Shown piece by piece: positions 5,473 to 9,989 of a DNA stretch of 9,989 bases. The position numbers and the translations under genes were made by a program. Numbering within the stretch: the stretch's first letter is position 1; every line of letters starts with the position of its first letter. The notes under the pieces were generated by a model. It was not told where the DNA came from, searched no databases, and was given only the letters and a program-made list of their open reading frames with translations. This DNA comes from Gammaproteobacteria bacterium (lineage in GTDB: Bacteria > Pseudomonadota > Gammaproteobacteria > Steroidobacterales > Woeseiaceae): contig JAOUNK010000095.1 in NCBI GenBank assembly GCA_029881015.1, positions 1 to 9,989 on the forward strand. The letters are read 5' to 3'.

Positions 5473-8400
5473 TGCGCACCTCCTGAAACGCTCGACAGCA
5501 CGACGCGTCCGGCTGCTTCCTCGCTCGTTGTTTCGCTCTGCGAGACGTCAACGCCATCCTCTTCGCCGATCGCGGGTTCGGGAGCGATCGGCATTCTGTA
5601 AGCGTAAACCTCGACCGTGCCGACGAAGCCTCCGCTCGACTCGTTCTTCGCATACCGCCCTGGCATCAGATCCGCGAGACGGTCGAGACTCTTTTGCACC
5701 CAGGGGTTGAAGACGCCCGCGGCGAGTAACTCGAAGTTCTCTTCGTGAACTGCGATCCCCTGTTCTTCGAACGGGTACGCCTCCTCCTCGATAACCATCT
5801 CGTAGCTGTTCATCTCGGCTGCCGACAAGTCGGTCGGGCGCTCGGACTCGAGCAAAGACGCACTGAAGTTCAGGTAAACCTGGGCAATGTAGTAGGTCGC
5901 TGCCGCTGTCACTTCCGCCACCTCGTAGGAAACAAGGCTTTCGAGCGATTGCAGGGTCGCCTCCATGCTTTGCTGCTTGAGCGCCAGGCTATCCTCGAAA
6001 GGTTGCTTCAGCTCGAGGCGCGCGTACTGTTCAAATTGGCGCTCGACGAGTACGAGTGCGGCCCTGGACGCCAGGAAGCGGCTGCGATCGGATCGATCGG
6101 GACCTGCATTGCGGTCCTCCTCGACCATGTCGTTGAGTTCGTCAAAGTAACGCTGGTAATCCAACTGCTCATGATAGATCTCGGCAAGACGGTTGCGCGT
6201 CTCCATCGCGATATCCAATGGGCGCGGATACTCGCCGACATACTGTTCGTATACGCGTATGGCATCGTCGGTGACGTCGACTTCGTCGTACAATTCTGCC
6301 GCCGTCAGCAATGCCTCACGGCTGAGTTCCACGTCCGTCGCCTCGGCGGCGATGCGCTCGTGCTCAGCGGCCGACCGGGCCGTCTGGCCATCCTGTCGGT
6401 ACACGTAAGCCAGTTGTTTCGTTGCGTCCGCATTCAGCTCGTGCTCGGGGTGGCTCACGCGGAACTCTTCCAGAACGTCGGATGCCATCGACCAGTCTTC
6501 AATCTTCATTAAGGCTGCAGCCGCGTCATACTCGGCTGAACTGCGAATTGACGACGTCGGCGCGACGGTTTTGATACGCAGGAAGTGCCCGGCCGCGGCC
6601 CGGTAGTCTTCGAGCAGGTTCGCCTGCTCCGCCTGCTTGTAAATTGATGCGGCCAGTCCATCAATGACTGCATCACGGGATTCGTCATCCAGCGGCGTGA
6701 GTTGCAGGACGTTGGTGTACGCCACCTCGGCATCCTGGTACTCGGCAATGTCGATCGACGAGTGTGCGATTACGGCCCAGGCCGAACGCCGCAGCGCCGG
6801 GTCCGATGCCGGGTATCGCCCGACGAGCCAGTGTGCCGACTCGATGGCACGCGCGAAATCCTTCATCTCGTACAGGTCGTCGGCGGCCGCGCCCAGAACG
6901 ACCGGCGCTTCTTCATGATCCGGGAAGGTCTCGGCAAACCTCAAAGAACTATCGACCGTCGCTTCCATGACTTCACGCTGGCGTGCACCGGTAGCGACGG
7001 TCAGTTCCTGCCGGTATGCATACACTGCCGCATAACCCGCTGCGGATGCTTTCTCGTGGGCATCGTAGGAGTACGCGGTGCGTTCGTATTCATTGGCCGC
7101 ATCGATGAAGTCCTGGTTTTCGAGCAGCAGGTCCGCCAGTTGGTAATTGACGCCCGGTGTGTCTGGGTCTTCCGGGAAGGACGCGAGGAGTTGGCGGTAC
7201 CAGCGATTTGCCTCGAGGAAGTTCTCGGGTTTGTCCTCGACGAGGACCGCCTCCTGGTACAACGCATGGTAATGCCCCGCAAGGTCGGACAGGTTGGTCT
7301 TCAGGAAGCCGACGACTTCGGGCATGTCCTCGATGTCCATGTAGTCCCAATAGTCGGCGTCGAGTGCGTAATTCGTCGCAAACGCTCTCTTGGACTCGAC
7401 GACGAGTTGTGCAAACCCGGCATCGGCATAAATGTCCACCACTCGCATACTGAAGTGCGGCGACTGCTTGTGATGCGGGTTGAGCGCGACAAACGACTTG
7501 TAGACCGAGGCCGCATCGTCGTATCGCAACTTGCTGAAGTAGAATTCCGCGAGATTCCTGTAGATCTTGTCCGCGTAAAGGCGATGACCGTTCTTCGAGA
7601 AGTACTCGTCGACAGTCTCGGGCCCACCCTTGTTGGAGAAGCTGAGACTGATCACACGGAACGTGTCGTTAATACGGTGCTCGTCCTCATCCTCGTCGAG
7701 CGAGTCGAAATCGAAGCCGATGTCCTCGCGGTGGTCGAGCATCGCAACGAAGTTATCGAGCGCTTCGTCGTAGAAATACTGTTTGTAGAGGGTCCAGCCC
7801 TTCTTGTACAACGCCAGTTCATAGTAGCCCGATCCGGACCCGAGCGTAATGACGGCGCTGTACGCATCCTCCGCGTCGATGTACTTCTTGCGCACGAAGT
7901 AATACTCACCGCGCCGGAAATGCACCTCGTCGATATGCCTCGAGTAGGGATATTCCCGAACCAGCCGATTCATGACCTCCATGGCTTCGTCAGGCTGACC
8001 GATTTCGTCATAGGCGCGCGACATCTGGTACAGCACGCGGTCGTTGCGCTCATAGTCGGGGTACTGCTCCAGAATCTGCCGATATGTCGCGATTGCCTCG
8101 CGCGGCCCCGCCGGTATGGGCGCACCGTCGGCGCCGACCAGTTCGTCCTGGTAGTCTCGTGTCGGCGCGAGGAATTGCTCACGCCCCAGCGCTCGATTCT
8201 CAAATTCGGTATCCGACTCGTCCGGTCGCTTCGGTGTGGCAGGTTGCCGCTCGGTCACGATCGCCGCCGCCTCGCCTGCAGTCTCCGGCGCCCGCATTTC
8301 CGTAATCTCGCCGCTGCCGATGACGCCATAGGCCTGTTCGATCTGCAGATCCGCAAGGCGGCGCATCGCCTCCGGCGTCCGTGCATTTTCGGAGGTCTCG

Positions 8401-8576
8401 GCGAGATAGCGCCGGTAGCTCTGGGCGGCCCGCTCAAGGCTGTCTTCGAGCTGCACTTCCGAAAGGTCAGCCTGCACCTGCTCGAGCTCGGCCAACGTGC
8501 CCTGCTGTCGCACATTCGTCGAACAGGCAGCCAGGCACAGCACGGTGACACCACTTGTCAGCAGTACCCGTTTCAT
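5469..8576 (-). CDS. Large TPR repeat lipoprotein (1035 aa)
   Basis: The signal MKRVLLTSGVTVLCLAAC places the lipidated residue at Cys18; Ser at +2 favours the outer membrane. After a helical segment (about 28-80) and a low-complexity linker (about 90-155), many TPR-like helical pairs run to roughly residue 830. Examples are AIATYRQILEQYPDY, AMEVMNRLVREYPYS, DAEDAYSAVITLG, EANRWYRQLLASFPED, AIESAHWLVGRYPAS and AIRVYEQYVGEYPRP. A very acidic loop (DSLDEDEDEH) lies near residue 300. The last 50 residues are disordered and rich in Glu, Ser and Gly. It is probably a long outer-membrane-anchored scaffold in the periplasm; large TPR proteins such as GltD/AgmU fill comparable places in the Glt system, but I do not claim orthology. 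The gene overlaps both neighbours by ATGA, with GGAGCTGGA before its start, implying translational coupling. The frame is intact throughout. Confidence 0.92.
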   Translation of the reverse strand: MKRVLLTSGVTVLCLAACSTNVRQQGTLAELEQVQADLSEVQLEDSLERAAQSYRRYLAETSENARTPEAMRRLADLQIEQAYGVIGSGEITEMRAPETAGEAAAIVTERQPATPKRPDESDTEFENRALGREQFLAPTRDYQDELVGADGAPIPAGPREAIATYRQILEQYPDYERNDRVLYQMSRAYDEIGQPDEAMEVMNRLVREYPYSRHIDEVHFRRGEYYFVRKKYIDAEDAYSAVITLGSGSGYYELALYKKGWTLYKQYFYDEALDNFVAMLDHREDIGFDFDSLDEDEDEHRINDTFRVISLSFSNKGGPETVDEYFSKNGHRLYADKIYRNLAEFYFSKLRYDDAASVYKSFVALNPHHKQSPHFSMRVVDIYADAGFAQLVVESKRAFATNYALDADYWDYMDIEDMPEVVGFLKTNLSDLAGHYHALYQEAVLVEDKPENFLEANRWYRQLLASFPEDPDTPGVNYQLADLLLENQDFIDAANEYERTAYSYDAHEKASAAGYAAVYAYRQELTVATGARQREVMEATVDSSLRFAETFPDHEEAPVVLGAAADDLYEMKDFARAIESAHWLVGRYPASDPALRRSAWAVIAHSSIDIAEYQDAEVAYTNVLQLTPLDDESRDAVIDGLAASIYKQAEQANLLEDYRAAAGHFLRIKTVAPTSSIRSSAEYDAAAALMKIEDWSMASDVLEEFRVSHPEHELNADATKQLAYVYRQDGQTARSAAEHERIAAEATDVELSREALLTAAELYDEVDVTDDAIRVYEQYVGEYPRPLDIAMETRNRLAEIYHEQLDYQRYFDELNDMVEEDRNAGPDRSDRSRFLASRAALVLVERQFEQYARLELKQPFEDSLALKQQSMEATLQSLESLVSYEVAEVTAAATYYIAQVYLNFSASLLESERPTDLSAAEMNSYEMVIEEEAYPFEEQGIAVHEENFELLAAGVFNPWVQKSLDRLADLMPGRYAKNESSGGFVGTVEVYAYRMPIAPEPAIGEEDGVDVSQSETTSEEAAGRVVLSSVSGGAQ

Positions 8577-9989
8577 TCCAGCTCCTCCAGGCGTGCCTGT
8601 GCCTGCGTGGCGCGATCATAGCTGTCCGCCAGTGCAAAGCGCGCCTTGTCGCCGTAGTTTTCGAGGTGTTCGCGGCGCGCCATCAGCTCGTCGATGGCGA
8701 CAAGCTCGAGCAGGTGCCCTTGCCGCGCCATGAGGCGGTCGATGCGCTCAACCGCCTGTTGCACATCGGCGCGCAAGCGCGTCATTGGTTTGTCGTAGCC
8801 GACGTAGCTGTGCGTTGCTGCCTGGCGGGAGCGAACGTACTCGTCGTACTCCGCCTGCGCCACGGCCATGGCTCCGTCCAGGCTGCGCAGATTCCGGTCG
8901 AATTCCGTAAACCGTTCGTGATACTCGGTTTCGAGTGAGAAAACGACCAGGCCCTTGATCCGCTGCAGCCGCTCGAGCAACGGGTCCTGGTCGGCGCGCT
9001 CGTTATTTGCCAGGGCCGTTTCGATACGATCCAGCCGCGCCAGGATCATGTGCTCCTCGGGTGTCGCCAGGAATTCGGGACGGGGTATCGTCAACAGGTC
9101 ATCGCGCCGCTTGACCAGCATCTTGTGCTGCTCGAGACGCAGCCGCATGCGGGAGTCGAGCTTGCGGAAGCGCTCGTCAATTTCGGGGAGCAGCGGTTCG
9201 TAATGGTCGTGACGGATATCGACCATTTCCTCGTAGGCGTCGAAGCCGCCCTCCCAGGTCAGGAGCTTGTGCTTCAGGTCCGCAAGGTCGAGATAGTTCT
9301 GCAATCCGGTCTGGAAATCATGCGATGCCATGAGCTCCATCAGGTAATAGGTCTCCGGCGCCTCCGGCAGTGATCGCAGGCGAATGACCCAGTCTTTGTC
9401 CTTGCGAATCTCTTCGCGAATCAATGCTTCGAGGAAACGTCCATCGCGAATACTCTCGATCGACTCGGTCAGCCTTCCGGTCTCGGCAACGAATGCGTCG
9501 AGGGCATGTCCATAGTGGATCGCCGCGCGACCGTGAATGTCGAGCTTGCTGTAAGCGTACGGCAGTGCCAGCAGGGCCTCCTGCGTTGCTCTGTCGGTCA
9601 CCTCACGTTCGGCGAGAATACTCCACGGCACGACCGCACGGTCGTATTGTTCCGCCGACAAATGGGCCCAGCCCGCACTGAGCAGAGCCTGGTTGGAGAG
9701 CGGTCCGTCGAGACGCACACGATTCAGGAAAGGTACCGCTTGCGTGAAGGCCTCTTCTTCCAGGTAGATCGTGCCGAGAACCAGGTTGGCCTTGTCGCGG
9801 ATCGCGAGCTCGCCCGGATCGTCCGTGGCTATCAGGCCCGCCTTCTCGAGCTGCTCGAGCGCCTCGCTGCGACGACCGCTCTGCAGGTATGCAATTCCGA
9901 GATTGTATGCGGCAAAGCCGCCGTAGCTGTCGGAACTCTGAAGCTTTTCAAGGCTTTGCATTGATTCTTCTGGCCGCTCCTGGGCCAGG
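8573..9989 (-). CDS. TPR and coiled-coil protein, N-terminus beyond window
   Basis: The frame is open through the right edge (LAQERPEES precedes the first visible Met at 9961), so at least 472 residues are seen and the true start lies outside. The first 110 or so visible residues are TPR-like: AAYNLGIAYLQSGRRSEALEQLEKAG, NLVLGTIYLEEEAFTQAVPFLNRV and AGWAHLSAEQYDRAVVPWSIL. A middle helical part follows, and from about residue 230 to the end the protein is charged, heptad-rich coiled coil. No membrane segment is visible; whether a signal peptide exists cannot be judged. Its stop overlaps the start of the large TPR lipoprotein by ATGA, so it is part of the same operon and probably the same assembly. 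It could be a periplasmic scaffold of the motor; no enzymatic motif is seen. Confidence 0.87.
   Translation of the reverse strand, partial: LAQERPEESMQSLEKLQSSDSYGGFAAYNLGIAYLQSGRRSEALEQLEKAGLIATDDPGELAIRDKANLVLGTIYLEEEAFTQAVPFLNRVRLDGPLSNQALLSAGWAHLSAEQYDRAVVPWSILAEREVTDRATQEALLALPYAYSKLDIHGRAAIHYGHALDAFVAETGRLTESIESIRDGRFLEALIREEIRKDKDWVIRLRSLPEAPETYYLMELMASHDFQTGLQNYLDLADLKHKLLTWEGGFDAYEEMVDIRHDHYEPLLPEIDERFRKLDSRMRLRLEQHKMLVKRRDDLLTIPRPEFLATPEEHMILARLDRIETALANNERADQDPLLERLQRIKGLVVFSLETEYHERFTEFDRNLRSLDGAMAVAQAEYDEYVRSRQAATHSYVGYDKPMTRLRADVQQAVERIDRLMARQGHLLELVAIDELMARREHLENYGDKARFALADSYDRATQAQARLEELE

Noticed and set aside
6702..8621. Long open frame on the plus strand (639 codons)
   Set aside because: It is fully antisense to the intact TPR lipoprotein gene, has no domain pattern or signal, and is rich in Arg, Val and Leu as expected for a shadow frame in high-GC coding DNA.
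1..9989. CRISPR arrays, tRNA/rRNA genes, insertion sequences, phage or toxin-antitoxin genes
   Set aside because: I found no spaced direct repeats, tRNA-like folds, transposase motifs or terminal repeats; the window is filled by the genes listed.

Overview
This window is one co-directional block on the minus strand. High GC, tightly packed genes joined by ATGA stop/start overlaps, diderm-type lipoproteins and a TolQ/TolR-type motor point to a Gram-negative proteobacterium. I think a gammaproteobacterium is most likely, but no marker gene fixes the taxon.

Read in the direction of transcription (right to left), the first block (9989 to 1292) looks like one envelope-spanning machine. It encodes a large TPR/coiled-coil protein (5' end outside the window), a 1035-residue TPR lipoprotein, a 205-residue TPR lipoprotein and a 109-residue secreted protein of unknown function. 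After a 149-base gap with dyad symmetries come a TolQ/ExbB/MotA-family channel protein, two different ExbD/TolR-family proteins, and a TonB-like protein with a long cytoplasmic coiled coil, one membrane segment, a Pro/Glu-rich spacer and an AgmX/PglI-type C-terminal domain. One TolQ plus two TolR plus an AgmX/PglI-type protein plus TPR lipoproteins is the composition of the Agl-Glt gliding machinery and its Nfs relative in Myxococcus, and of the simpler related clusters reported in other proteobacteria. The likely role is proton-motive-force-driven work across the periplasm on something in the outer membrane or at the surface. The cargo is not shown by the sequence.

The second block (1237 to 1) is a separate unit. 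A perfect 10-bp inverted repeat is followed by a good match to the cyclic-di-GMP-I (GEMM-I) riboswitch aptamer, a leader of about 60 nt containing a 9-nt segment complementary to the aptamer's P3 strand, and then a secreted protein with a DUF11-like beta-sandwich segment that runs off the left edge. A c-di-GMP switch in front of a secreted, adhesin-like protein fits the control of a biofilm or surface function. Its position directly after the motor cluster suggests, but does not prove, that the surface protein and the machine act in the same process.

The most notable points are the riboswitch with its candidate switching strand, the motor cluster, and the split between the two ExbD proteins: one keeps the membrane Asp used for proton transfer and the other has Asn there.
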